From the NCBI GenBank assembly GCA_963422685.1, contig OY730442.1:1-64000 (forward strand): a stretch of 64,000 nt of DNA, read 5' to 3'. Shown piece by piece: positions 37,118 to 45,979 of this stretch (positions within the stretch are counted from its first letter, which is position 1; the number at the start of each line of letters is the position of its first letter). Under the pieces are notes generated by a model that made no database searches, was not told the DNA's origin, and worked only from the letters and a program-made list of their open reading frames with translations. Both the position numbers and the translations under genes were made by a program. This stretch comes from Spongiihabitans sp963422685 (GTDB lineage: Bacteria; Pseudomonadota; Gammaproteobacteria; Arenicellales; Poriferihabitantaceae).

Positions 37118-37861
37118 TTAGATAAATGCGGCTTTGGTCGGTTCCTGACTGGCCACCATCACGGCGTCTTCAATGGAGATTTTTTCATTGAATAATGCCC
37201 AACCCGTTACTGCACCGGAAATATTCGGCAAATTGGATAACATCGAAATATCATCCAGATTGCGAATAGTGCCGCTGGATATGACCGGGCAGCTTAACGC
37301 CGTTCCCATCTGCGTGGTGTTGGCCATGCTGCTCTCTGCCAATTCATCATACCGGTCAATATCGGTATAAATAATGGCGGCAACACCGCAGCGTTCAAAT
37401 CGTCTTGCCAGTTCCAGCGCGGTAAAGGCGGAGGTGTTTTTCCAGCCGTGTGACACCGCCCTGCCGTCCCGGGCATCAATACTGATTACAATTTTATCGG
37501 GATGATGCGCACAAAGTTCTTCGATCAACCTTTGATCCACCACCGCTGCGGTTCCCAATACCACCCTTTGGGCGCCACTTTTCAGCCAGTCTTCCGCTAC
37601 GCTGGACGAGCGTATGCCGCCCCCAACCTGAACCGGTATATTTGAACTGGCAATAATATTCCTGATGATTGGCGCATTACCACGGTCTTTTTCAAATACG
37701 CCGTCGAGATCAACCACATGCAGCCACTCGGCGCCGCCGCGTTCAAATTTCTTCGCCGCCTCACCCGGTGAAATATCAAATACTGTAGGCGCTTCAATGC
37801 TGCCGTGCTTTAAATTCACACATTGTCCATTGTGAATTTCAATGTCGGGATAAATTATCAT
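37118..37861 (-). CDS. HisA-like phosphoribosyl isomerase (orphan)
   Basis: 247-residue TIM barrel of the HisA/HisF family. The start M-I-I-Y-P-D-I-E-I aligns with the HisA start M-I-I-P-A-I-D-L, so the catalytic Asp is replaced by Glu. V-Q-V-G-G-G-I-R-S, V-V-L-G-T-A-A and S-I-D-A-R-D-G are kept, including the second Asp. No other his genes are near. It resembles a divergent HisA-like group known in marine alphaproteobacteria. The start at 37861 is 33 bp after the zinc-ribbon stop; an upstream start at 37909 would overlap it. Confidence 0.75.
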   Translation of the reverse strand: MIIYPDIEIHNGQCVNLKHGSIEAPTVFDISPGEAAKKFERGGAEWLHVVDLDGVFEKDRGNAPIIRNIIASSNIPVQVGGGIRSSSVAEDWLKSGAQRVVLGTAAVVDQRLIEELCAHHPDKIVISIDARDGRAVSHGWKNTSAFTALELARRFERCGVAAIIYTDIDRYDELAESSMANTTQMGTALSCPVISSGTIRNLDDISMLSNLPNISGAVTGWALFNEKISIEDAVMVASQEPTKAAFI

Positions 37862-37893
37862 GTGCGTGCCCTGTAGTTGTGCAGTGTGATGAC

Positions 37894-38093
37894 TCAAGCC
37901 AAAATCCATAAAAAAAGGATGATCGCGACCGGGATGATGTAAATCAGGATTAAAATCTGTTCAATAGCCGGGCAGCCGGGTGCATCTTCGGACGGTCCAT
38001 GCCGCAATTCGGGCAGGTTTTCGCCCGTATTGCCACGGATTGCCCACATGCGCGGCAGGGTTTGACTTTTGGGGATGCGAGGGTGAATTTCAT
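37894..38093 (-). pseudogene. Small zinc-ribbon/membrane protein, apparently frameshifted
   Basis: From ATG 38093 the frame reads M-K-F-T-L-A-S-P-K-V-K-P-C-R-A-C-G-Q and A-K-T-C-P-N-C-G-M-D-R-P, a zinc ribbon with two C-x-x-C pairs. It ends at TAA 37950-37952 after 47 codons. After residue R34 another frame gives S-E-D-A-P-G-C-P-A-I-E-Q then I-L-I-L-I-Y-I-I-P-V-A-I-I-L-F-L-W-I-L-A and stops at 37894-37896. A zinc ribbon followed by a membrane helix is a common small-protein design, so a single-base loss near 37989 is likely. It lies between the lyase and HisA-like genes on the same strand. Confidence 0.6.
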
Positions 38094-38178
38094 TTTTGCG
38101 TTTCCGGTTAGTTGATTGATTTCTACGGGTTGGTGCCCAATGATTAGTGTAATAACGACCGTTTATAACACAATACGG

Positions 38179-39135
38179 TCAATTATTTTCGCTGATAGCA
38201 GCGGCCTGCCTGACAAGGTTTCCGGCCATTTTTGCCGAAGCGGCATCAATCAATTTTCCGTCCAGGGAGGCAGCGCCCCGGCCCGCCTTCACTGCTTTGT
38301 CCAATGCCTCAAGTATGCGGTGCGCCCGCTCCACTTCTTCGGCGGGCGGCGACATTACCTGGTTGGCCAATTCAATCTGCGATGGATGAATCGCCCACTT
38401 GCCTTCATACCCCATGGCTGCGGCGCGTTTCGCTGCTGCGATGAAACCATCCGGGTCTTTAAAATCGCCAAATGGCCCATCAATAGCACGTAATCCATAG
38501 GCCCGGCAGGCGACCAGTATACGCTGCAGGCTGGCATGCCATTGATCACCGGGATAATCCGGGTTCAGCCCACCAATAACCACGGTGCGCGCCCGGCAGC
38601 TTGCCGCATAATCCGCCACCCCGAAGTGCAGGGCTTCCAGTCGTGTACTGCTCTGGGCGATGGCTTCTACATTCGCCATCCCCAGCGCAGTTTCGATCAA
38701 GGCTTCCAAACCAATTTTATGCCCTTGCCATTGGTTTTTTTGACCCAGCGCCTGCTCTATCTGTGTGACCAGGCAGTCCACGGTATAAATATCCCCGCTC
38801 ACCCCGACCTTGGGAATCAAAATGGTATCCAGGTGATGGCCCGCCTGTTCAACGATATCCACCACGTCACGATACATGTAATGGGTATCCAGTCCATTGA
38901 TGCGTACCGAGACGGTCTTGCCCCGACCCTTCCAGTCAATATCGTTCAGGGCTTCAATAATATTTTTTCGCGCCCGCACCTTGTCCTGCGGCGCCACGGC
39001 ATCCTCGCAATCGAGAAATACAAAATCCGCAGCACTATTCGCCGCTTTTTCAAACATCTGCGGGCTGGAGCCGGGAACAGCCAGTTCGCTTCGCTGTAAT
39101 CGGGTGCGGGCAGGCATAACTTCATGGAAACTCAT
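38179..39135 (-). CDS. CoA-ester lyase, malyl-CoA/beta-methylmalyl-CoA lyase-like
   Basis: 318-residue HpcH/HpaI-CitE barrel. It has F-L-D-C-E-D-A-V-A-P (metal Asp/Glu), V-R-I-N-G-L-D-T, I-L-I-P-K-V-G, L-I-E-T-A-L-G-M, D-G-P-F-G-D-F-K-D and G-K-W-A-I-H-P-S-Q. These last two blocks match the Mcl1 type, which cleaves malyl-CoA and beta-methylmalyl-CoA to glyoxylate plus an acyl-CoA. No other ethylmalonyl-CoA or glyoxylate genes are in view. ATG 39135 is favoured over GTG 39144. It heads a probable three-gene unit with the zinc ribbon and HisA-like genes. Confidence 0.8.
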   Translation of the reverse strand: MSFHEVMPARTRLQRSELAVPGSSPQMFEKAANSAADFVFLDCEDAVAPQDKVRARKNIIEALNDIDWKGRGKTVSVRINGLDTHYMYRDVVDIVEQAGHHLDTILIPKVGVSGDIYTVDCLVTQIEQALGQKNQWQGHKIGLEALIETALGMANVEAIAQSSTRLEALHFGVADYAASCRARTVVIGGLNPDYPGDQWHASLQRILVACRAYGLRAIDGPFGDFKDPDGFIAAAKRAAAMGYEGKWAIHPSQIELANQVMSPPAEEVERAHRILEALDKAVKAGRGAASLDGKLIDAASAKMAGNLVRQAAAISENN

Positions 39136-39569
39136 AAAAATCACTCGGGTCAGGGGTTTTAAATCTGCATTCGGGTCATTTCGTGCGCGGAATTAACGAT
39201 ATAAATCGTCCAGATTGATAAATTTATCGTATTTACAGGCAAGATCAAAGATACTTTTGGACCCGGTCTGCGGTCACAATTTATAATCAGTCGCCATGAC
39301 AATATTTACGGACGCCATCACTAATAAGCACCCTTGGCACCATAGAAATTGCGGCTGGGCGGATAAAAAGAAAAGTATTGCGCACCCCACAGCGGCCTCG
39401 AAATCCTTGTCAAACCTGACAGGGTCAGGCATCTCGCTGAATCTGAGGAGCCGCAAATAATGAACTGTGGCAGCGGTGCGCACTCCTGGCCCAAATCCTG
39501 AAGAATGCGCCCGTACTTTGCGGTTGCGCATTGCCTGGCACTCATGAAAAATTCGGATTAATGGTGAAT
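39136..39569. other. Intergenic gap, no gene seen
   Basis: 434 bp between the lyase start and the dinB stop (both minus strand). It should contain the lyase promoter. I found no convincing coding pattern on either strand. Confidence 0.5.
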
Positions 39570-40784
39570 CTAATGTATCGACTTGCCCCGTTTAATACTG
39601 TCCCTGCCGAATTTGTGCTTGATTTCATCGGACACCTGGTCCAGTACCCGGCCTTTGGATTCGACTTCCGTTTCCTGCGCCGGGTCTGTTGCGTTCTCGG
39701 AAAATGTATCAAACAGGTCTGCCTGCATGGGTGCTTTTGACAATATCGCTTCATTGCCTGGCGGCTGAAAATTGGATACACCGACACCAATCAGCCGGAT
39801 TGCAAAAGATTTATTCCGTAGTTCCTGTCGTAACAACTGTCTGGCGACTTTCCATAGTCGATTGGTCTGGCTGGTGCCATGCTCCAGACTGCGTGAACGG
39901 GTAATGGTTTTAAAGTCACTGAAGCGAATTTTGATGGTCAGGGTTTTACCTTTAATGCCGGTTTCCCGCAAACGATAGCCCACGCCTTCGGTGAGGTACA
40001 GCATAGTGGATTCGATGGATTGATATTGGCTGATATCCTGTGCAAAAGTAGTTTCCTGGGATACGGACTTGACTTCACTGTCCGGGGTGACGCTGCGATC
40101 GTCTATTCCATGGGCCAGCCGCCAGAGTTGTGCGCCATACTGTCCGAATAACCTGTCCAGCAACTGCGGCGATCTGGCTCTGAGATCGGCAACTTTTTTA
40201 ATATTCAGCCTGGCCAGTATCGCATCCGCCGCTTTACCCACACCCCAGATTTTATTCACAGCAAGCGCATCCAAAAAAGCCTGCACCTGGTCGGGTTTAA
40301 TAACGGTGAAACCGTCCGGTTTATCGAAATCGCTGGCCAGCTTGGCAACAAACTTGCTGGGTGCAATGCCAACCGACGCCACTAACCCAAGCTCATTTTT
40401 TATATCCTCTTTAATACGCCGCCCGATGCGGGCCGCATCTCCGTGGAGCAGTTCGCTGCCGCCTGGATCCAAAAATGCTTCATCCAGAGAAAGCGGTTCA
40501 ATAATCGGCGTATAGCGGTAGAATATTGCACGAATCTGCCTGGAAATCTGGCTGTATAACTCGCCTCTTGGCTTGATAATCAATATATCTGGACATTTTT
40601 TCACCGCCGTGGCAGTCGGCATTGCGCTGTGAATGCCATATTTTCTTGCCGCATAGTTTGCGGCGGCTACCACCCCGCGGGATGATGGCTGACCACCGAC
40701 AATCAAAGGTTTTCCTTTTAGTGCGGGGTTTTCGCGTTCTTCGACGGATGCGTAATAGGCGTCCATATCGATATGCAGAATCAT
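39570..40784 (-). CDS. dinB: DNA polymerase IV
   Basis: 404-residue Y-family translesion polymerase. The metal residues are in M-I-L-H-I-D-M-D-A-Y-Y-A and L-S-L-D101-E102-A-F-L-D. A helix-hairpin-helix thumb (K-I-W-G-V-G-K) and little-finger domain follow. A clamp-binding motif Q-A-D-L-F-D lies about 40 residues from the end, followed by a charged tail. It is divergent from ccmA. Confidence 0.96.
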   Translation of the reverse strand: MILHIDMDAYYASVEERENPALKGKPLIVGGQPSSRGVVAAANYAARKYGIHSAMPTATAVKKCPDILIIKPRGELYSQISRQIRAIFYRYTPIIEPLSLDEAFLDPGGSELLHGDAARIGRRIKEDIKNELGLVASVGIAPSKFVAKLASDFDKPDGFTVIKPDQVQAFLDALAVNKIWGVGKAADAILARLNIKKVADLRARSPQLLDRLFGQYGAQLWRLAHGIDDRSVTPDSEVKSVSQETTFAQDISQYQSIESTMLYLTEGVGYRLRETGIKGKTLTIKIRFSDFKTITRSRSLEHGTSQTNRLWKVARQLLRQELRNKSFAIRLIGVGVSNFQPPGNEAILSKAPMQADLFDTFSENATDPAQETEVESKGRVLDQVSDEIKHKFGRDSIKRGKSIH

Positions 40785-40863
40785 GCTTGATCGACTTTCC
40801 TATGCGGCTGTATCGGTTGACCGGGTCGGGTACACTTCACGATTTTACCGGAACCGGTTCCTG

Positions 40864-41517
40864 ATGATTCAACCGTACAGTAAAGCATCTTTCAATAATG
40901 CGGCCACGCTCCAGGTGTCTGATCTTGCATGCGTTCGCGGCCATCGTGCATTGTTTTCTGGTCTGAATTTTGACGTTCATAGTGGTTCGGCAGTACATAT
41001 CGTGGGCGAAAATGGAGTCGGCAAAACCTGTTTGCTGCGTATTCTTGCCGGGCTCGGTCAATCTGAACAGGGTGTTGTGCGCTGGAATGGTAGCGATATT
41101 ACCGAACATCCATCGGGTTATTATAGTGCGATGACTTACCTCGGACATAAAATTGGACTGCAAGAAAAATTAACCGTCAGGGAAAACCTGATTTTCCTGG
41201 ATCATCTCGGGGCGTCCGCATGCGCAGTCACGGCCACCGAAAGTTTGAAAATTATGGATATGGACGGCTATGTGAATTCCCCGGTTTTTCAACTCTCGGC
41301 TGGCCAGCGACAGCGGGTCGGGTTGGTGCGGGTGCTGAGAAGTCATGCGCAGTTATGGTTACTGGATGAACCCGCCACGGCCTTGGATAATGCGGGCACA
41401 GCACTTCTCGAATATGCCATGGGAGTTCATATAAATGCCGGAGGGATTATCATCTATACCAGTCATCAAAATCTGGCGCATGGTGATAAAAACTATCAAC
41501 AAATTGACTTAACTTAA
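40864..41517 (+). CDS. ccmA: Cytochrome c maturation ABC transporter ATP-binding subunit
   Basis: 217-residue ATPase. It has Walker A G-E-N-G-V-G-K-T, signature L-S-A-G-Q-R-Q-R and Walker B L-W-L-L-D-E-P. With CcmB it drives release of holo-CcmE from CcmCDE. ATG 40864 is chosen over an upstream in-frame start that adds 27 atypical residues. The stop overlaps the ccmB start (TAATG). First gene of the ccm operon. Confidence 0.95.
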   Translation: MIQPYSKASFNNAATLQVSDLACVRGHRALFSGLNFDVHSGSAVHIVGENGVGKTCLLRILAGLGQSEQGVVRWNGSDITEHPSGYYSAMTYLGHKIGLQEKLTVRENLIFLDHLGASACAVTATESLKIMDMDGYVNSPVFQLSAGQRQRVGLVRVLRSHAQLWLLDEPATALDNAGTALLEYAMGVHINAGGIIIYTSHQNLAHGDKNYQQIDLT

Positions 41518-42209
41518 TGATATTAAAAAATAAAAATTCACTGTCCAGCGCATTTTGGATTATTTTATCCACAGATATTGCAGTATCAATCCGGCGTCCC
41601 GGCGGTGTATTTCACCCCATACTGTTCTTTATTATCACGGTGAGTTTATTCCCCATCGCCGTCAGCCCGGACCCTGAATTTTTACAAAAGCTGGCGCCGG
41701 GCATCATCTGGGTTGCCGCCCTGCTTGCTACCCTGCTCGCGCTGGACGGCATTTTTCGATCTGAATACGATGGCGGCAGCCTGGAATTACTAGTACTGAG
41801 TCCGCATCCGTTGACCGTACTGGTCATGGCCAGGGTTTGTGCGCACTGGATGGTCAGCGGCTTGCCATTGATCCTGATTTCGGCATTACTGGGGCTGATG
41901 CTGAATTTACCTGCCTGTGCATTTGCGGCCATGCTGGTCGGCCTTTTGCTGGGCACACCGGCCATGAGCATGATCGGCGCAATAGGCGCGGCCCTCACCG
42001 TTGGATTGCGCAAAAGCGGCGTGCTGCTGACTTTAATCATTATGCCGTTGTATGTGCCCATTCTGATATTCGGCACCCGTTCGATTCAATCTGCCGGCGC
42101 ACAATTAAACTGGATTGGGCCGCTCTATCTGCTTGGGGCCATGTTGATTCTGTGCCTCACCCTGGCACCTTTTGCGATTGCCGCCGCATTAAAAATCAGC
42201 TTAAACTGA
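41517..42209 (+). CDS. ccmB: Heme exporter membrane subunit CcmB
   Basis: 230 residues with six predicted membrane helices and the family pattern R-R-P-G-G-V-F-H-P-I-L-F-F and D-G-I-F-R-S-E-Y-D-G-G-S-L-E. It is the permease partner of CcmA. The 1-nt overlap with ccmA indicates coupling. Confidence 0.95.
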   Translation: MILKNKNSLSSAFWIILSTDIAVSIRRPGGVFHPILFFIITVSLFPIAVSPDPEFLQKLAPGIIWVAALLATLLALDGIFRSEYDGGSLELLVLSPHPLTVLVMARVCAHWMVSGLPLILISALLGLMLNLPACAFAAMLVGLLLGTPAMSMIGAIGAALTVGLRKSGVLLTLIIMPLYVPILIFGTRSIQSAGAQLNWIGPLYLLGAMLILCLTLAPFAIAAALKISLN

Positions 42210-42216
42210 AGATATT

Positions 42217-43125
42217 GTGGATACTGCGCCAGGGTACACCACGTGGTTTAGGGTAAAATATCCTGCATCTCAGACACCAGAATCAGACTTTTTATCCGCT
42301 GTGCCAGCCCCGGGAAACCCGTCTACTCCTGCCGCTAAACCCTGGTTATGGTTGCATCGCTTCGGCTCTCCGGCCTATTTTTATGGCTTTGCAGAAAGAT
42401 GGGCCTCCAGATTTGGTTTTTCAGCTTTGGTTTTATTCGTTATCGGCCTGTATTATGGATTGGTTGCTGCCCCGGCGGATTATCAGATGGGCCACAGCTA
42501 CCGCATCATTTTTATTCATGCTCCGACCGCCTGGATGTCACTATTCACTTATGTGGTGATGGCCGCCGCAGCGGCCGCCGGATTAATCTGGCGCATTAAA
42601 CTCGGTCATGCAGTGGCCCGGGGCTGTGCGCCATTAGGTGCGGCATTTACATTATGTGCGCTGGTTACCGGTTCCTTATGGGGGAAACCCACCTGGGGAA
42701 CGTATTGGATCTGGGACGCGCGACTGACTTCGGAATTGATTCTGTTATTCCTGTATTTTGGTTATATGGCGCTGACCGGCGCCATAGAAGATCGCGCTAC
42801 CGGGTCACGTGCCGGGGCATTGCTGGCCATGGTCGGGCTGGTGAATATTCCCGTCATCCACTATTCGGTGGAGTGGTGGAATACGCTTCATCAAGGGGCT
42901 ACGGTGATGAAACTCGGGCGCCCCAGCATGGACATACAGATGCTGACTCCATTATTGATTATGTTCGCGGCCATCAATTTTTATTTTGCCGCAGCGCTGT
43001 TGAATCGCGTTCAATGTGAGCTGCTCGACCAGGAAAGGCAGACTCAATGGGTTAAAGACCGGATCAGAAACTGGGTTAACGGGCGAATTTCTGCAAATCA
43101 GCAAGATGAATCGCCCCGCCATTGA
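42217..43125 (+). CDS. ccmC: Heme-handling protein CcmC
   Basis: 302 residues counted from GTG 42217, including a non-conserved leader of about 50 residues that could be trimmed if a later start is used (for example GTG 42301). Six membrane segments, the tryptophan-rich W-G-K-P-T-W-G-T-Y-W-I-W-D motif and the periplasmic histidines (F-I-H-A-P, I-H-Y-S-V-E-W-W) mark CcmC, which loads heme on CcmE. Confidence 0.93.
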   Translation: MDTAPGYTTWFRVKYPASQTPESDFLSAVPAPGNPSTPAAKPWLWLHRFGSPAYFYGFAERWASRFGFSALVLFVIGLYYGLVAAPADYQMGHSYRIIFIHAPTAWMSLFTYVVMAAAAAAGLIWRIKLGHAVARGCAPLGAAFTLCALVTGSLWGKPTWGTYWIWDARLTSELILLFLYFGYMALTGAIEDRATGSRAGALLAMVGLVNIPVIHYSVEWWNTLHQGATVMKLGRPSMDIQMLTPLLIMFAAINFYFAAALLNRVQCELLDQERQTQWVKDRIRNWVNGRISANQQDESPRH

Positions 43126-43148
43126 ATTTTTTCATATTTGATCTTCTT

Positions 43149-43307
43149 ATGGCTGAATTTTTTTATATGGGAGGACATGGTTTGTACATCTGGCCGGGCT
43201 ATGCCCTGGTCGTGCTGGTATTTGCCTACCACTATTTTTCGCCTATACGCAGGCGAAGAAATATTTATCGCGCTTTATCCGCAAGTTATAAAAGAATACC
43301 CGACTGA
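43149..43307 (+). CDS. ccmD: Heme exporter protein CcmD
   Basis: 52-residue single-helix protein, M-A-E-F-F-Y-M-G-G-H-G-L-Y-I-W-P-G-Y-A-L, followed by a basic tail (R-R-R-R-N). Typical CcmD. ATG 43149 gives the conserved start; an ATG 27 nt earlier is possible. CcmD is needed to release holo-CcmE. Confidence 0.88.
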   Translation: MAEFFYMGGHGLYIWPGYALVVLVFAYHYFSPIRRRRNIYRALSASYKRIPD

Positions 43308-43309
43308 TC

Positions 43310-43765
43310 ATGCAGCCCAAACGCAAACGACGACTCATCACCCTGTGCCTGATCCTGTCTGGCGTCAGCGCTGCGGTGGGGCTGACGCTGTCGGCGCTGA
43401 AACAAAATATTAATCTTTTTTTAAGCCCAAGTCAGATTATGGCCGGTGAGGTCCCGGACGAAACGCATATTCGCATCGGCGGCATGGTGGTTGACGGCAG
43501 CGTCAAGCGCAATCAGACAGACTTGAATGTCACATTTGATTTAACCGATACGGCCAGGGTCGTTACCGTTTCTTATTCAGGCATTCTGCCGGACCTGTTC
43601 CGGGAAGGACAAGGCATTGTCGCGCTGGGGAAAATGCAGGATGGACACTTTGTGGCCGATCAGGTACTAGCGAAACATGACGAAACCTATATGCCGCCCG
43701 AAGTGAGTGATGCGCTGAAAGCAGCGAATAAAAAGCAATATGGAGAGGCCGACCAGGGCCGATGA
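43310..43765 (+). CDS. ccmE: Heme chaperone CcmE
   Basis: 151 residues with an N-terminal anchor, beta-barrel domain and the covalent heme-binding site L-A-K-H123-D-E-T-Y127-M-P-P-E. It carries heme from CcmC to the CcmF/H lyase. It is 2 nt after ccmD. Intact, although its downstream partner gene is not. Confidence 0.95.
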   Translation: MQPKRKRRLITLCLILSGVSAAVGLTLSALKQNINLFLSPSQIMAGEVPDETHIRIGGMVVDGSVKRNQTDLNVTFDLTDTARVVTVSYSGILPDLFREGQGIVALGKMQDGHFVADQVLAKHDETYMPPEVSDALKAANKKQYGEADQGR

Positions 43766-43787
43766 TTTTGTGCATCATGACGATACG

Positions 43788-43874
43788 ATGATTCCCGAAC
43801 CCGGACATTTTTCTCTTGTTCCGGCGCAGGTTATCGGCCTGTTTCTTTCCATCCTGCCATGGACCGGGCTGTGA
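43788..43874 (+). pseudogene. ccmF: Remnant of ccmF (cytochrome c heme lyase), N-terminal codons only
   Basis: A 28-codon frame, M-I-P-E-P-G-H-F-S-L then V-I-G-L-F-L-S-I-L-P and a TGA stop. It matches the CcmF N-terminus (M-I-P-E-L-G-H-F-A-L type) and lies exactly where ccmF belongs, between ccmE and ccmG. A normal CcmF has more than 600 residues. Only 12 nt separate the stop from ccmG, so the remaining gene has been deleted. The W-G-x-x-W-W-W-D heme motif of CcmF is not present here. Confidence 0.75.
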
Positions 43875-43886
43875 CGATTTGAGTCC

Positions 43887-44423
43887 ATGTTGAAGAAAAC
43901 AATTTTACCCTTTGTGGTTTTTGTAATCCTGGTTGGATTTCTGGCCATGGGTTTGAATCGCGACCCTCGCGAAGTGCCGTCACCATTTATTGGCAAACCC
44001 GCGCCGGAATTTTCATTGCCACGCCTGTCCGCACCGGAAAAACGAATATCCAGCAAACAATTGCTGGGCGAAGTCTGGCTGTTTAATGTATGGGCCTCCT
44101 GGTGCGCCGCCTGCCTGGTTGAACATCCTTTGCTGAATCAGCTTTCCCAGGCAGATTTTGTGAAGATCATCGGATTAAATTACAAAGATACGCAGGTTGA
44201 TGCGGATAATTGGCTGCAACAGCATGGCAACCCGTATGCCATGACCGGGTTCGACCGGCTCGGTGACGTTGGCATTGATTACGGCGTCTACGGCGTGCCG
44301 GAAACCTTTGTAATTGACAAGGCAGGGCTCATTCGCCTGAAACATATCGGACCATTAACCGGAAAAGATATTGAAGATACGATCATTCCGCTGGTTGAGA
44401 GGCTAAAAGGTGAAAATAGTTGA
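43887..44423 (+). CDS. ccmG: Thiol:disulfide oxidoreductase CcmG/DsbE
   Basis: 178 residues with one anchor helix and a TlpA-type thioredoxin domain. The active site is W-C73-A-A-C76 and the cis-Pro is in Y-G-V-P-E-T-F. It reduces apocytochrome or CcmH cysteines before heme attachment. It overlaps ccmH by 4 nt. Confidence 0.94.
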   Translation: MLKKTILPFVVFVILVGFLAMGLNRDPREVPSPFIGKPAPEFSLPRLSAPEKRISSKQLLGEVWLFNVWASWCAACLVEHPLLNQLSQADFVKIIGLNYKDTQVDADNWLQQHGNPYAMTGFDRLGDVGIDYGVYGVPETFVIDKAGLIRLKHIGPLTGKDIEDTIIPLVERLKGENS

Positions 44424-44899
44424 AGGCGCACTTTAATTCCCTGTGTCTGACCGCCGCCTTGTTGCTGGCGTTTTTCGGTTGTCCCGGGAACGCACAGGTT
44501 GATCCGGTTGAATTTGAAAATCAGGAACAACAATTACGCTATCAGAATATTATAAAGGAGCTGCGTTGTCTGGTTTGTCAAAACCAGAACCTCGCTGATT
44601 CCAACGCCGGTCTTGCCAAAGACCTGCGGCGTAAAACTTTTGAAATGGTAAGCCAGGGCAGACAATACGATGAAATCATTCAATATATGGTGGAACGATA
44701 TGGTGAATTTGTGCTGTATCGACCGCGCATTACCGCCGCGACCTGGTTGTTGTGGTTCGCTCCGTTCATTTTTCTGGCCGGCATCATCGTGTTGGCGATG
44801 ATTAAAATCAGGAAATCAAAACCGGCTTCGACGGCCAGTTTTACTGATGCAGAATTAGCCAAAGCCCGGTCATTGCTGGAAAGTCATCGTTCCCGGTGA
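44420..44899 (+). CDS. ccmH: Cytochrome c maturation protein CcmH
   Basis: 159 residues. There is a signal peptide, then L-R-C50-L-V-C53-Q-N-Q-N-L-A-D-S-N, the CcmH redox motif, and a C-terminal membrane helix. TTG is the start, overlapping ccmG. No ccmI follows; the next gene is on the other strand. CcmH normally acts with CcmF, which is missing. Confidence 0.94.
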   Translation: MKAHFNSLCLTAALLLAFFGCPGNAQVDPVEFENQEQQLRYQNIIKELRCLVCQNQNLADSNAGLAKDLRRKTFEMVSQGRQYDEIIQYMVERYGEFVLYRPRITAATWLLWFAPFIFLAGIIVLAMIKIRKSKPASTASFTDAELAKARSLLESHRSR

Positions 44900-44920
44900 C
44901 TGGTTTTTTGCAATTCATAC

Positions 44921-45979
44921 CTATTCGCCCGGTGCTATGCGGTGCAGATGCGATAGTTGCAACGCCTGATGAGCGACCTGCTGGTTGATCAGGTCCATTA
45001 AAGACGGCCATTTTATTCCCCGCACCTGTGTGAACAGGTCATGCGCTCCAGATTCCCAATGCAGAAATTGCAACGGATCAATTGATTTGCCCAGGTATCG
45101 GATTTCGTAGTGTAAATGTGGGGCAATACTTCTGCCGGTATTGCCGGAATATCCTAAAAGTTCTCCCTTGCGGATAATATCGCCCGGACTGACCAGCGAT
45201 TCTTTAAGGTGGGCATAGCGGGTCTGGAAACCAAAATTGTGCAGCAGGACAACCCGGTTTCCGTTCAGGTCGGAATAATCAGAGTCGCTGACAATGCCGC
45301 TTGCTGTGGCGAACACTGGCTCGCCGGGTTTCGCCCGGATATCCACCCCTTTGTGAAAAGAACCGGTTTTTGTAACCGGATGAGTGCGCATTCCAAATCT
45401 ACTGGTGATCTGTTCGCTTGCGGTGGGATATCCGTTCGGTATATTGTCATGTAGTATGCGTTCCTGACTTGCGGTTAATGAGGCCAGTTCTATGCGCGTT
45501 GTCAGGTCAGGTTCATCCCGATTCAATGCTTCATTCTCTATCCCGATTATCCCTTCAAGATGTTCCACCCTGATCCCGATTACCGAGTATTCCTGTTCTT
45601 TTGCGTTGTAGAATTTTCCAATACGTTTCATGCGCTGTTCCAGAGTAATATCCAGCCCATCGGTGTCCACACCGCTTGACCGTTCTATTTCCACCAGCGC
45701 TTTACTTATATTTTTTGATTGCTCAAGATGACTGGCGATGATTCGCTCAAGATTCAGGTTCGTGCTGTGCAGTGTATCCAGTTCATTGTGTAACTTTTGT
45801 GTTTGTGACGACAAGGACGAAACCAGGCCGTACTGAAATCCATTGGCAACGAGGGAAGCAGTTAGCACAATCAAGACAGCTACACCGGTCAATACAAGTG
45901 TTCGTTTTAGCGTGTCTTTAACAAAATAATGTCTGGAACCGGCGGTATCTGAAATGGTAATAGCGTAATGATTTTTCAT
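44921..45979 (-). CDS. M23 family murein endopeptidase-like protein
   Basis: 352 residues with one N-terminal membrane helix (about 29-49), a coiled-coil region (about 60-170) and a LytM domain with the metal residues in S-F-H-K-G-V-D-I and H-L-H-Y-E-I. Such proteins cut peptidoglycan cross-links or activate amidases. All catalytic residues are kept, so activity is likely. It is transcribed toward the end of ccmH. Confidence 0.9.
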   Translation of the reverse strand: MKNHYAITISDTAGSRHYFVKDTLKRTLVLTGVAVLIVLTASLVANGFQYGLVSSLSSQTQKLHNELDTLHSTNLNLERIIASHLEQSKNISKALVEIERSSGVDTDGLDITLEQRMKRIGKFYNAKEQEYSVIGIRVEHLEGIIGIENEALNRDEPDLTTRIELASLTASQERILHDNIPNGYPTASEQITSRFGMRTHPVTKTGSFHKGVDIRAKPGEPVFATASGIVSDSDYSDLNGNRVVLLHNFGFQTRYAHLKESLVSPGDIIRKGELLGYSGNTGRSIAPHLHYEIRYLGKSIDPLQFLHWESGAHDLFTQVRGIKWPSLMDLINQQVAHQALQLSHLHRIAPGE

